Below, in pieces: positions 29,833 to 39,743 of a DNA stretch of 64,000 bases. Position numbers and translations under genes: made by a program. The stretch lies in assembly GCA_965201085.1 (NCBI GenBank), contig CBDAVS010000042.1:75915-139914 (forward strand), written 5' to 3'. Position 1 is the stretch's first letter. Every line of letters starts with the position of its first letter. Below the pieces are notes generated by a model. It was not told the origin of the DNA and did not search any database. It saw only the letters and a list, made by a program, of their open reading frames with translations. This stretch comes from JAPOUP01 sp965201085. GTDB taxonomy: Bacteria > Pseudomonadota > Alphaproteobacteria > Rhodobacterales > Rhodobacteraceae.

Positions 29833-30958
29833 GAGTTATGCCCGAAAGTTGGTGATGGCCTGAAGCAGGCGGCATATCATGGCGGTGTTCACACGCCGTC
29901 GTTCTCGAAGGGAAAGGATATGCCACCATGGCCAGATCCACTGCTGTCCCGTTCGGGGTTCCATCGGGATTTCCGCCTGATCCGCTGACCGAGGTGATCC
30001 AGGCCGGTCGGGGAATCGCTGCCCCGGCTGTACCTGAAGGGCATCTCGACGGGCGGCTTCAGCGAAGCGCCGGCGGCGCTTCCGGGCCCGGATGCCGGGG
30101 GGGTGCCGTCCTCGGCCATCACCCGCCTGAAGGCCGGCTGGTGGGACGGGTACGGGACCTGGCGCAGGCGCGGTCCGAAGGGCAGGCGTTACGTCCACAT
30201 CCGGGCGGACGGGGTTCACCTCACGCCGCGCCTGGACGGTGATCGCCAATGTATGTCGGTGATGGCCGGTGCTGACGAATACGGGGAAAAGGACGTCCCC
30301 GCCCTCATGGACGGGTTCCGCGGGAACGCGGACGGTTGGCTCGACCCGCTCAGGGGCCTGAAAAAACGCGGCCTCACGGTGCCACCTGAACTGGCCATGG
30401 GCGACGGCGCGACTGGGTTCCGGACAGCGCCGCGCGAAGTCTTCCCCGATACGCGCGAGCGGCGCCGCCGGGTGCACAGGACGGCGAACGTTCCGGGTGC
30501 GATGCCCAAGTCCCCGCACGAAAAGGCCAGGGCCGCTCCGCGGGACATCTGGATGGCCGGGACCGGGAAGGAGGCCAGCGCAGCCTTCGACCTCTTCGCC
30601 GAAACTTACGGCGTCAAATACGGGAAGGCCGTCGGCAGGCTGGCGAAAGGTCGCAACCGGCTCCTCACCTTCCACGACTACCCGGCGGAACACCGGAAGC
30701 GCATCGGAACCACGAACCCGATCGAAAGTGTCCTCGCCACCCTACGCAACCGAACGCGCAGGACCGGGGGGGGTGCCTCAACCGCAAAACCACCCCCGCC
30801 ATGGTCTTCAGGCCGATGATGCCAGCCAGGAAGAGGTGGCGGAAGATCAGCGGGCCAGACCCTGACCGAGATCATTCAGGGGTTGGGTTCAAAGACGGCA
30901 TCAAGCGACTTCAAGCCGCCGCCTGAGGACGGCCGTCACCAACTTTCGGGCATAGCTC
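29833..30958 (+). mobile_element. IS256-family element, decayed, with perfect target duplication
   Basis: Inverted ends share TATGCCCGAAAGTTGGTGA with one internal difference further in. The flanks carry an 8-bp duplication CATGAAGC (29825-29832 and 30959-30966). The plus-strand transposase is split between frames. 30103-30819 holds RRYVHIRADGVHL, ELAMGDGATGF, VHRTANVPG, DIWMAGTGKEASAAFD and TTNPIES, all matching IS256 (Mutator-type) motifs; the N-terminal part is in another frame. Family residues such as RCWVHKTANVL are changed to RRRVHRTANVP by C/G-gaining codon changes. About 200 bases seem missing relative to a full element. Confidence 0.82.
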
Positions 30959-31016
30959 CATGAAGCGGCCACCGCCGGTCTGGACCGAGCAATTGGTCTG
31001 ACGTATCTGAGCCACC

Positions 31017-31775
31017 ATGCTACATGTTGTCGAATATGGTTCCCGCTCGAATCGACCTCCACTGCTTATTGCGCATGGACTCTTCGGTTCGAGCAGAAAC
31101 TGGAGCACGATCGCAAAGCGGCTATCCGACCGGCGCAGGGTGCTGACGGTCGATATGCGCAACCATGGGTTAAGTTTCTGGAACGACGGTCACAGCTATC
31201 ATGATCTCGCCGCGGATCTTGCCGATGTGATAGACTTTCTCGGGGGTCGTGCGGATATCATAGGTCATTCAATGGGTGGTAAGGCATCGATGGTGGTTGC
31301 GCTTCGTTTTCCTCAGTTGGTCAGACGGTTGGTAGTGGCTGACATCGCGCCGGTTGCCTACGGTCATAGCCAGAGCCATCTCGTAGAAGCGATGCGCTCC
31401 GTCGATCTGAAAGCTGTCCGGCGAAGGTCCGATGCGGATGCGATGCTAGGTGAATTCGTTGATGAGGCTGGTATACGCGCCTTTCTCCTGCAGTCGCTCG
31501 ACATAAACAAGAGGTGCTGGCGACTTAACCTTGATGTCCTGCAGGCTGAGATGGACAGAATCACTGGTTGGCCGCATATCGATGCGGAAGCGGATCACCC
31601 GACGCTCTTTCTGGCGGGTGGCGATAGCGATTATTTCGGTAAGGAGGGACGAATAAGCGCAAAGAAACATTTCCCGACCGCCCGCTTCGCGAGAATTCCA
31701 AAAGCCGGTCATTGGCTTCATGCCGAAAGGCCTCACGAATTCGAGGCCGCCGTACGGGTTTTTATGAACGTCTGA
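31017..31775 (+). CDS. Alpha/beta-hydrolase (YbfF-like esterase)
   Basis: 252 residues of the alpha/beta-hydrolase fold. The nucleophile serine is in IIGHSMGGKA, the oxyanion region in AHGLFGSSRNW, the acid in LAGGDSDYF and the catalytic histidine in GHWLHAERP. The layout and DMRNHGLS motif resemble YbfF-type acyl-CoA or ester hydrolases of proteobacteria. It is cytoplasmic, with no signal peptide. The gene starts 51 bases after the IS256 target duplication, so its original promoter may have been displaced. The substrate is not predictable. Confidence 0.85.
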   Translation: MLHVVEYGSRSNRPPLLIAHGLFGSSRNWSTIAKRLSDRRRVLTVDMRNHGLSFWNDGHSYHDLAADLADVIDFLGGRADIIGHSMGGKASMVVALRFPQLVRRLVVADIAPVAYGHSQSHLVEAMRSVDLKAVRRRSDADAMLGEFVDEAGIRAFLLQSLDINKRCWRLNLDVLQAEMDRITGWPHIDAEADHPTLFLAGGDSDYFGKEGRISAKKHFPTARFARIPKAGHWLHAERPHEFEAAVRVFMNV

Positions 31776-32149
31776 TCGGCAGGGGCACTCGTCTGGTTTG
31801 TTGCCTGGGGCGAGAAACATGATGCCGACTACCGGCTGCGACGCGAAATACCACGCACGTAACATCCTGAAGCGGGAACTCGAATGGCTTCAGCGGCTCA
31901 GTTTGGAACTGGCTTGGGTTTTGAGTTCCGCTTCCGGCGCACCTCGCTGAAAAAATCTCCTGTATCCCGATCGGTTCGGAATTCGAACCGGGGCAAGGTG
32001 TATCGGAGTCCTCAAACGTTTCGGGGTCGCCGCTGCCCGATCGGATCTGCGATGCGCTTCCGACCTGAGAGTATGGCCTGTTCCACAGGGCTGGATTCAG
32101 GGAGTTTGCGCATTGCCGAACGAGCTGTGACCAGCCCTGCAATCCGCAT
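31776..32149. other. Gap with no recognisable gene
   Basis: About 370 bases between the convergent hydrolase and small secreted-protein genes. Open frames on both strands lack motifs. No IS end, hairpin with T-run or RNA gene was found. Confidence 0.35.
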
Positions 32150-32638
32150 TCACTGGCAGCCGCCTGACACGTAGCTCACTTTGTCCGGGTCCGGAATATA
32201 TCCTTCGAAGTCCGTGGACCATATGCCTGATTCGCCGGTAACGCCGAGGTCAATCCTTTGGCCGGTCGAGACGGCTTTGGTCATGGCCGTTCCAAGAGAA
32301 TCGGGCAGGCCTGTAATTATGGAATCAAGCGCGAAGCCATGTGTCATTACCGGTTCACCGTCTCCGATCGTGTAGGTCACCGAAACGGTTCCAGGCGGTT
32401 GGGTCAGGATACCGTGGAGTGCGAAGGTAAACTCGTATCCGCCGTTCCCGTCGCAGGTGGCCGTCATTCCCCAAGGATATGGATCGGAGGTCACATCGCG
32501 ATCGTCATCAAGCAAAAGCCATTCGGACTTAACCGATCCGGAATTTCCCTCCCCATATTCGTTGTAACCGAATATGTCGCTGTGGCTCATATGGGGAACC
32601 ATGGCCACCAGCGAGATCGCAAAGAACAGTTTCATCAT
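32150..32638 (-). CDS. Small secreted/periplasmic protein of unknown function
   Basis: 162 residues with an N-terminal signal peptide (MMKLFFAISLVAMVPHMSHS, cleavage probably after SHS). The mature part is acidic and rich in glycine, tyrosine and aspartate, with three blocks that look like beta-strands (SEWLLLDDDRDVTSDPYPWG, a FTFALHG and GTVSVTYTIGDGEPVMTHGF segment, and a C-terminal GYIPDPDKVSYVSGGCQ). Two cysteines (in ATCDGNGG and GGCQ) could form a disulfide. I recognise no family. I chose the ATG at 32638 because it begins the signal peptide; the open frame extends 36 codons further without support. It may be an envelope or secreted host-interaction factor, but this is speculation. Confidence 0.65.
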   Translation of the reverse strand: MMKLFFAISLVAMVPHMSHSDIFGYNEYGEGNSGSVKSEWLLLDDDRDVTSDPYPWGMTATCDGNGGYEFTFALHGILTQPPGTVSVTYTIGDGEPVMTHGFALDSIITGLPDSLGTAMTKAVSTGQRIDLGVTGESGIWSTDFEGYIPDPDKVSYVSGGCQ

Positions 32639-33105
32639 GGCCGACCTATCGATGAGGCGGGCATGTGGGGTTAGGATTTTTTCCAAGGATCGATACTCAT
32701 ATCTTGGGTAGGGAATAACCCATCTAAACACGCACCAGCCATGCACTATACATAATCTGCGCTGACTTCAAAGCAATATCAACAGACCGAAGCGGAAGGT
32801 CACGCCGTTGCCTTGCTCCGCATTCCTGTTCGACCACCGCCTATATTCATCGGGAGCGGTTCACCGTCATCGCGGCGACCAAGAACCCGATATGACGTTA
32901 GCCGCCGCTGCTCAGGATTGACAAGATGTCGCGCTTCCGCCGCGGTGGAAGAGAATAGGCGCCGAGATCCCCACGTTGCGAGTTATTCGATCGGCCGGTC
33001 AAGCCTTCACGAATGCCGCCGCTATTTCGGTCGTGCTCAATATATCCTGTAGTTGGAAATTGGTTTGAGCCAGATTGATCCCATACGCATCGATCTCCGT
33101 ATGGT
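32639..33105. other. Upstream region of the secreted protein gene, no other gene seen
   Basis: About 465 bases up to the left target site (ATGGT, 33101-33105) of the nested IS complex. Some A/T-rich stretches near 32700-32770 could hold the promoter of the minus-strand gene. No convincing ORF. Confidence 0.35.
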
Positions 33106-33145
33106 AGTGTCCGCCAGAAAACCGCCAGGCTACGGTTTTTCGCGG

Positions 33146-34522
33146 CCCCACTTCCAGTCCGAAGTGCAACACCGGCCCGCCTCCGGAGCGAGGGCGTGGC
33201 CCGAGCGGAGGAGGCGGGCCGGTGTTGAGGGATTTTCCGGCCAGGGCCCCGGATTCCACGCGGAATACGGCGGCTGTCCCTTCGGATCGGAGCGTAACCG
33301 GGCCTCCCGGCGGCGGCAAGGCCCCGCGGCGGGAGGTGGCGCGCCCGTCCGGGCGAGGGAAGGGGTGGCCCGACCGAAACCGGGCGGGCGCGCCTGCGGA
33401 ATTCCCTCTCCCCCGTCGGCCGACGGGGCGAAGCGCCTCAGGGAGGCCGCGCCCGCGCGAAAGCCTCCGCCGGCGTCAGGTAGCCGAGCGCCTTGCGGGG
33501 GCGCGCGTTCAGGATGTCCTGGACCCGCTTCACGCGGGCGTCCGTGACCTGCCGCAGGTCGGTCCCCTTCGGCAGGTACTGGGGCGGCAGCCCGTTGGTG
33601 TGCTCGTTCAGGCCCCGCTCCCACGAGTGATAGGGCGTCGCGAAGAAGAAGTCGGCCTCCAGCGCCTTCGCCACCTTCGCGTGCCCCGCGAACTCCTTGC
33701 CGTTGTCCGCCGTGATCGTGTGGACCCTGGCGCCGAGCCCCTTGAGAAGGTCGGTCATCGCCTCGCCGACCGCCTCCGCCTTCTTTCCGTCAACCCGTTG
33801 GAGAAGCGTGAATTTCGAGCATCTGTCCACAAGCGACACCACCGCACCGCTGTGTCCCCCGCCGATCACCGTGTCCGCTTCCCAGTCGCCGATTCTCGCC
33901 TTCGCCCCGACCTCTTTCGGGCGCTCCGAGATGTCCCTCCGGCCCGGGATGTGACCCCGGCCCGCGTGGCGGCCACCCTTCCAGTTCGGTTTCTTTCCCC
34001 GCCGCCGCAGGTGCCCGAAAAGCGTTCCTCCGTCCCTGCGGTCCGCGCGTACGAGGTCGTATATCCGCTGACGGCCGACCATGCCGGGGTCCTCCAGCCG
34101 GAGACGCCCCGAGACCTGTTCCGGGCTCCAGCCCTCCTCCAGCTTCGCCACGACCTTCGCCCAGCGCTCCTCCGTCAGCTTCCTCGGGACCGAAGAGGCC
34201 TCGCTCCGGCGCCCGGTGGCCTTCCTCCACGCCTGTCCCTGCCGGTATCCCCGCCCGCCGCCGTTGCGTCGGATCTCCCGCGATATGGTGGCCGGATGGC
34301 GGCCCAGCTGCCTGGCGATGGCCCCGTTCGAAAGCCCGCTTTTCCCCGTCGCGTATATCTGGCATCTTTCGTCGAAGGTCAGATGACGGTAGCCCTCGGG
34401 CATGACACTCTCCTCGGCTCGTTCACCGGGACTGTCGCCGTTATCTGGCCGATTCGCAAGATGCTGCACCCGAAACGCGGCTTCCCACCATCAACGGTGT
34501 TGCACTTCAGAGCGGAACGGGG
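33146..34522 (-). mobile_element. Intact IS30-family element (copy B)
   Basis: 1377 bp with terminal inverted repeats sharing TCxGAAGTGCAACACCG at both ends and flanked by a perfect 4-bp duplication GCGG (33142-33145, 34523-34526). The transposase frame is uninterrupted. It lies exactly at nucleotide 40 of the ISa element it entered. This is the only IS30 copy in the window that looks functional and is the best reference for judging decay of the others. Confidence 0.92.
33438..34403 (-). CDS. IS30-family transposase, intact
   Basis: 321 residues starting MPEGYRHLTFDERCQIYATG at the ATG 34403; an in-frame upstream ATG at 34469 adds 22 residues within the inverted-repeat region and is less likely. 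The N-terminal helix-turn-helix region reads LSNGAIARQLGRHPATISRE. The DDE core is complete: DWEADTVIGGGHSGA, then ITADNGKEFAGH, then the glutamate in GLNEHTNGLPPQYLPKGTD, followed by the YLTPAEAF tail typical of the family. It cuts and joins IS ends. Nothing in the reading frame argues against activity. Confidence 0.93.
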   Translation of the reverse strand: MPEGYRHLTFDERCQIYATGKSGLSNGAIARQLGRHPATISREIRRNGGGRGYRQGQAWRKATGRRSEASSVPRKLTEERWAKVVAKLEEGWSPEQVSGRLRLEDPGMVGRQRIYDLVRADRRDGGTLFGHLRRRGKKPNWKGGRHAGRGHIPGRRDISERPKEVGAKARIGDWEADTVIGGGHSGAVVSLVDRCSKFTLLQRVDGKKAEAVGEAMTDLLKGLGARVHTITADNGKEFAGHAKVAKALEADFFFATPYHSWERGLNEHTNGLPPQYLPKGTDLRQVTDARVKRVQDILNARPRKALGYLTPAEAFARARPP

Positions 34523-35919
34523 GCGGTAAATGACGGAATCCGCCTTGCGGGGATTCACCGGATATGGCGGTCAGGGTATGCCGCGGAATCCGCCAGTCCT
34601 CCACCCGGGAGGCCCCCATGCGCAGGGTCCACGAACTCCAGCGGCGGCCCGGCGCCCCCGACATCACGAGGATCAGGCTGGACGTGAAATCGCGGGACGA
34701 CATCCCGGCGATCCCGATCGGCCTCCAGGACCTCCACGGCGACGAAGGGACCCGAAAGCGGCTGTCCGGGCTTCCGGGCAGGATGGTGCTTCCCGGAAAG
34801 AGCCGCTGGGTCGGCAGGCCGGGGATGGAACCGTTGACCATCCCGGTGCCGGGGGTCGTGAAGCAGGGTCCCGGGTGCGGTTTCGACCGGCTTCGGGAAC
34901 CGGCGAACGGGCACCGGACGATCCGGCGAAGGCCGGAGGCCGGGCCACGGATCATGGGACGGATACGGATACGGATACCGGCGTCTGGTTGACAGCGTGT
35001 CGCTCCTCACGCCGGAACTTCCCGCCGGGGTCGGAAGGATGGTCGTGGAGAGGGGCCACAGGGTGGCCGGAAAAAAGCCTGGCGCCGCGTCGCGCGGCCG
35101 CCGTCATTCCTTCGTGGCCGGGACCGACGTCCACCATCCGACCGACCGCAGCCTGCCGATGGACGCGGCGCGGTGCATGGTCCGGGACGTGTCCCGGGCC
35201 TGCGGGGGGCTGGGGCTACGCGGCTGGCGGCGGAAGGAATACCCTTGCGGAAAGCTCCGCAGGCTCTGTCCCGGTGTCGCCACGTCACGGCCCGCCAACC
35301 CGCGCCCGAGGGACGTGGAGGCGCCGCTCCGGCTGGCGCTGAAGCTGGCGGACAGGGCGGAGGCCAGCTGCGCGGAGATCGACGGTATGTTGGGTATCCC
35401 GGGCCCATCGGACAGTATCCGGGCCGCACACGCGCTGGATATCGAAGGGAAAGGCCGGGGTCCCGGTGGAGCCCGGCGTTCCGGTCCGCGTCCCTGAGGA
35501 CCGTCACGGATTCCTCCCGCACCATTCGGTGATGCGGGAGGGGAGCGACGTGGACGTGGCGGTCCCCATGGGCGGGGAGGCGCGGGCCCGGTTCCCCGAC
35601 CTGTCGGTGGTGAGCTTCGACAGGGGTCTGCACAGCCCCCCCGGACCGGCTGGGGCCTGCCGGGATGCCGGAGCCGACGCCATGCCGCGGAAAGGCAGGC
35701 TGTCGAAGGCGGACCGCGTCCGGGAAAGCGGGGAGGCGTTCCGCGGGGCGCGGCGCGCCCACGCCGCCGGCGGGTCGGCCATCAGCAACCTGGAGCACCG
35801 TGGCCCCGGCCGGGTGCGGAGCCACGGAAAGGAGGGTTTCGCCGGCGCGGTGGCGGTGGCGGTGCTGGCCGCGAACGTCCACCGCCCCGGCCTGATGCCG
35901 CCGGCGAGGGAGCGCCTCA

Positions 35920-36925
35920 GAGTTTGTTCCATAAGTTGAATGGTCCCGCAGGATGTGGCATTCCGGTTGGTGAACGCACCCAGATACGGAGAGAGCCATG
36001 CCCTGGAACAGGACCACCCAACAGCTCCATAAGCGCCCGGACGACCACAGTCAAAACGATCTGACCGACGCCGAATGGACCGTCATCGGGCCGATGCCGC
36101 CGAAGCGGGGAAGGATGGGACGGCCGCGCGAGGTCGACCTTCGGTCGGTGTCCGACGCGGGCCGGTATATCCTGTCCACGGGATGCCAGTGGCGCGCGTC
36201 ACCCTCTGGATATCCACCGTTTTCCACCGACCGGAACCATTTTTACGCATGGCGGCGGAGCGGGCTCCCGGAGCGTGTCGCGCATCGTCTCCGGGACCTC
36301 GCGCGGCGGTGTCCGGGGCGCTCCGCGGAGCCGGCCGCCGCCCCGGTCGACAGCCAGTCGGTGAGGACCACGGAGAGCGGCGGCCCCCGCGGCCACCACG
36401 CCGGCAGGAAGGTGAAGGGGAGGTAAAGGCACCTGATCGTGGACGCCGGCGGCACGCCGGTCGTCATGACGGTTCACACCGCCGGCATCCAGGACCGGGA
36501 CGGCGCACCGGACCTGACCGCGGAGCCGCCGGAGACGGTGCCCACGGTGTGCAGGCCGTTCGCCGACGGTGGCCACCCGGGTCCGAAGCCGCGGGAGCGG
36601 CCTGCGGGGATGGGGCTGCCGGATGTGACCGGGACCGTCGAAAAACCGAAGGATGTCAAAGGGTTCACGGTTCTCCACCGCCGGTGGGTCGTGGAGCGGA
36701 CCTTCGCCTGGATGGGCCGGTGCCGCCGCCTGTCGAAGGACTGCGGGCGCCTCTGCGGGAACTCGCCGGCATCCGGGGTGAGGCATCACGCGCCACCGGT
36801 CCGGGCGTGAGTGAGGCACGAACGAACGCTGGCCGCCCGCCGGTTCCCGCCCAGGCGGGTGGCGAGGGCGTCAACTCCATGAAAAACAATGATTTGATCA
36901 TATCAGTGACTTATGATTTAAACTC
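35920..36925 (+). mobile_element. IS5-family element (IS427/IS1031 group), full length
   Basis: 1006 bp with imperfect ends (GAGTTTGTTCCATAAGT at the left; the complement of GAGTTTAAATCATAAGT at the right). It is flanked by TCA duplications (35917-35919, 36926-36928), the TNA-type target typical of this group. It is inserted in the right part of ISa copy 5. Confidence 0.88.
35998..36810 (+). pseudogene. IS5-family transposase interrupted by one in-frame stop
   Basis: Starts MPWNRTTQQLHKRPDD with NDLTDAEWTVIGPM. The DDE motifs are visible: PVDSQSVRTTESGG, then FADGGHPG, and RRWVVERTFAWMGRCRRLSK for the glutamate region. A TAA at 36424-36426 interrupts the frame at the site corresponding to a lysine (AAA) in the copy at 21.6 kb, and the frame then continues to 36810. 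Several other residues depart from the family, so activity is doubtful even with readthrough. Confidence 0.85.
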
Positions 36926-37180
36926 TCAGGCTCCCCGCCGCCGCCTGACCGGGGCGTCCACCGGTGAACCGGCCCATGGAAGGCCCCGCCGCTGCGGGGC
37001 CCGCACCGGCGTACCCGCGGGCCGGCGGAGGCCCGGATGTTCATCATATGTTCCCGCCACCGACCGTCCCGTCGAAGCCCCGGGCGGCGCTCCGACGGGC
37101 CCGGCCACGGCCCCATGAAGCCGGAATCCGCCGGATTCGGCCCGAACCCCGGAAAAACACGGGGTTTTCTGGCAGATACT

Positions 37181-37388
37181 ATTGTAACGGCGCGGGATAG
37201 CGAAACGTTGCTCCTAGGCTCGGCCGGAATCTTCACGTTCCCGACCGAGGTGGCATCGGGACCGGATATCGCTCCTGAAGTTTGCGACCGGCCGTCACAA
37301 TTGACCGCGGCTGGCGTAAAGGACTCTGATCGGGTTTGAGATCGGAAGCGGATAGCGGGTCGACTGTCCGAGCCTGACCCGCCTCGAA
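37181..37388. other. Short region downstream of prpE
   Basis: About 200 bases between the nested IS complex and the prpE stop. No gene or clear terminator was found. Confidence 0.3.
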
Positions 37389-39278
37389 TCACTCCTTCGG
37401 GTATCCCAGCCTGTTTACCGCCACGCGGATTTCATCAAGTATATTCGGGTCGTCTATTGTTGCCGGCTGCTTGAATTCAGCGCCATCCGCGATCTTGCTC
37501 ATGATCGCGCGAAGGATCTTGCCGGAGCGGGTCTTTGGAAGACGGTCAACGATCGCGACGAGCCTGAAGGCGGCGACAGGACCGATCCGTTCTCTGACAA
37601 GCTTCACGCACTCGCTAATGATTTCTTCATGAGGTCGGTCAACACCCTTCGTGAGGCACACAAATCCCATCGGCAACTGTCCTTTCAGGGCATCCGCGAC
37701 ACCGATGACGGCGCATTCGGCAACATCCGGGTGGTAAGCCAGAATCTCTTCCATACCGCCGGTCGACAATCGGTGACCCGCGACGTTGATCACGTCGTCG
37801 GTACGCGCCATGATCCAGACATATCCATGCTCGTCCTTCATCCCGGCGTCACCTGTATCGTAATATCCCGGGAAGCGTTCGAGATAGGACTTTCGGAATC
37901 GGGCCTCGGCGTTCCAGAGTGTGGGTAGCGTTCCCGGAGGCAGGGGAAGCTCGATCACGATGGAGCCCAGCTCTCCAGTTGGTACGGAGTGGCCTCCGTC
38001 ATCAAGGATCTTGATCCGGTATCCAGGCATCGGTACCGTGGGCGAGCCCAGCTTGACCGGCAACCGCTCGATTCCCATCGGATTGCCCGCGATGGTATAG
38101 CCGGTTTCGGTCTGCCACCAATGGTCGATAACGGGAACGTCCAGAAGTTCGCGCGCCCATACTATCGTGTCCGGATCCGCGCGCTCTCCCGCCAGAAAAA
38201 GCAGGTTGAGACAGGTCAGATCGTAGGGTTTGAGGAATTCTCCTTGGGGGTCCTCGCGCTTTATCGCCCGGAACGCGGTCGGTGCGGTGAAGAAACTGCG
38301 CACCCCGTGTTCCGAAATCACGCGCCAGAACGCTCCGGCATCGGGTGTCCCGACAGGCTTTCCTTCGAACACGATCGTCGTGTTGCCGTGAATCAAGGGT
38401 GCATAACAGATATAGCTATGGCCAACGACCCAGCCCACATCCGATGCCGCCCAGAATACGTCGCCCGGATCAACGTCGTAGATATTTTTCATCGTCCAGT
38501 TAAGCGCGACGAGATGGCCTCCGGTCGGGCGGACCACGCCTTTGGGCTGGCCGGTCGTACCCGACGTATACAGGATATAGGCTGGATGATTTCCCGCGAC
38601 CATCAGGCAATCGGCGGGGCTGGCGTCTTCCTGCGCCTGAACCCAGTCAAAGTCCCGACCGGCCACCAGGGTCGCCCGAGCCTGCTCACGCTGCAGGATC
38701 AGGGTGAAGTCAGGCTTGTGCTCAGCGATGTCGATGGCGCCATCAAGCAGCGGTTTGTATTCGACGACGCGGCCCGGTTCGATGCCGCATGACGCCGATA
38801 GAATCGCTTTCGGCCGGGCGTCATCGATTCTGACGGCGAGTTCGTTCGAGGCAAATCCTCCGAATACTACCGAATGAATGGCTCCGATGCGGGTGACGGC
38901 GAGCATAGCGACGAGCGCTTCGGGCACCATGGGCATGTAGATGATGACCCGGTCACCCTTTTCGATGCCTCGGTCCCGTAGGGCACCGGCTAAATTTGCG
39001 ACCCGCGTCTGGAGGTCGCGGTAGGTAAACGTGCGCTTGGTCCCGGTGACCGGACTGTCATGGATGATCGCCGCTTGGTCGCCTCGGCTCGCGACATGGC
39101 GGTCCACGGCATTCCAGCAGGTGTTGGTCGTCCCATCGGAAAACCACTCATAGAGCGGCGCATTTTCATCAAAGAGAGCCTTTGTGGGCTTGCGCTCCCA
39201 TTCGATGGCTTCCGCTGCCTTCATCCAGAAGGCTTCAGGGTCGTCCTGCCAGGATCCGTAAACGTCAGCGAATGCCAT
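37389..39278 (-). CDS. prpE: Propionyl-CoA synthetase (PrpE)
   Basis: 629 residues, typical of PrpE and Acs-like acyl-CoA synthetases. The AMP-binding motif YTSGTTGQPKGVVRPTGGH, the WWQTETGY block, YYDTGDAGMKDEHGYVWIMAR and the catalytic lysine in LPKTRSGKILR are all present. The start MAFADVYGSWQDDPEAFW is the usual PrpE N-terminus. It activates propionate (and probably acetate) with ATP and CoA in the cytoplasm. GGAGTG precedes the ATG at 39278. It is monocistronic here. The XRE/DUF2083 regulator at the window start belongs to a family that often controls propionate genes, but they lie 37 kb apart. Confidence 0.95.
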   Translation of the reverse strand: MAFADVYGSWQDDPEAFWMKAAEAIEWERKPTKALFDENAPLYEWFSDGTTNTCWNAVDRHVASRGDQAAIIHDSPVTGTKRTFTYRDLQTRVANLAGALRDRGIEKGDRVIIYMPMVPEALVAMLAVTRIGAIHSVVFGGFASNELAVRIDDARPKAILSASCGIEPGRVVEYKPLLDGAIDIAEHKPDFTLILQREQARATLVAGRDFDWVQAQEDASPADCLMVAGNHPAYILYTSGTTGQPKGVVRPTGGHLVALNWTMKNIYDVDPGDVFWAASDVGWVVGHSYICYAPLIHGNTTIVFEGKPVGTPDAGAFWRVISEHGVRSFFTAPTAFRAIKREDPQGEFLKPYDLTCLNLLFLAGERADPDTIVWARELLDVPVIDHWWQTETGYTIAGNPMGIERLPVKLGSPTVPMPGYRIKILDDGGHSVPTGELGSIVIELPLPPGTLPTLWNAEARFRKSYLERFPGYYDTGDAGMKDEHGYVWIMARTDDVINVAGHRLSTGGMEEILAYHPDVAECAVIGVADALKGQLPMGFVCLTKGVDRPHEEIISECVKLVRERIGPVAAFRLVAIVDRLPKTRSGKILRAIMSKIADGAEFKQPATIDDPNILDEIRVAVNRLGYPKE

Positions 39279-39743
39279 ATCACTCCTCCAATGCGATTGC
39301 CTATTTTCATTGCGGAGTCGGGGCGCGGCAAGTCCGGCTTGAAAAAATGTGACGGATTATCGCAAAAATGGGTTTTGTGTCTTTTGACGCTCACATCAGA
39401 CGCCGGTGACCGAAACGGCGGGCTGGAAGGCGGACCAGAAAAAGAGTGGCGAATCGGTTGGATCTTCAGGAATTCGCGGCACCGACGCTTTGATCGACGG
39501 GATGACCGGCGTGACCGATCAGGTACATGGTGTTGGATACCTTCGTCGCATGTCCGGTCTGGCGATGCGATTGCCTCGGCTGAAGGTTGGTGAGCGCTCT
39601 GTGTTCGGGATAGGGGGCCAACGTTCCGGCATCGCTCCTGGAGGATATTCCGCTATCGGTATGGTCACCGTTGTCTGGCTTCGCTTGACCTTCGTCGAGT
39701 GCACGGGCAGAGTGCAAGGCAAGTCGAATGCCTGGAAGCGTCA
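39279..39743. other. Divergent intergenic region between prpE and lolC
   Basis: About 465 bases. In related bacteria proS commonly precedes lolC, but no trace is recognisable here. The open frames on both strands are without motifs. It must contain the prpE and lolCD promoters. Confidence 0.4.

Larger units (their letters stand above)
33106..37180 (+). mobile_element. ISa copy 5, carrying nested IS30 and IS5 insertions
   Basis: One ISa element spread over 4075 bp: left arm 33106-33145, middle 34527-35916, right arm 36929-37180. Its outer flanks are ATGGT (33101-33105) and ATTGT (37181-37185), a 5-bp duplication with one mismatch. IS30 sits in the left arm with a GCGG duplication and IS5 in the right part with a TCA duplication. 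The ISa transposase reads on the plus strand in several frames (MRRVHELQRR at 34618, SLLTPELP near 34997, GTDVHHPTDRSL, GKAGCRRRTASGK region). It is decayed in the same C/G-gaining manner as other copies. Confidence 0.85.
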
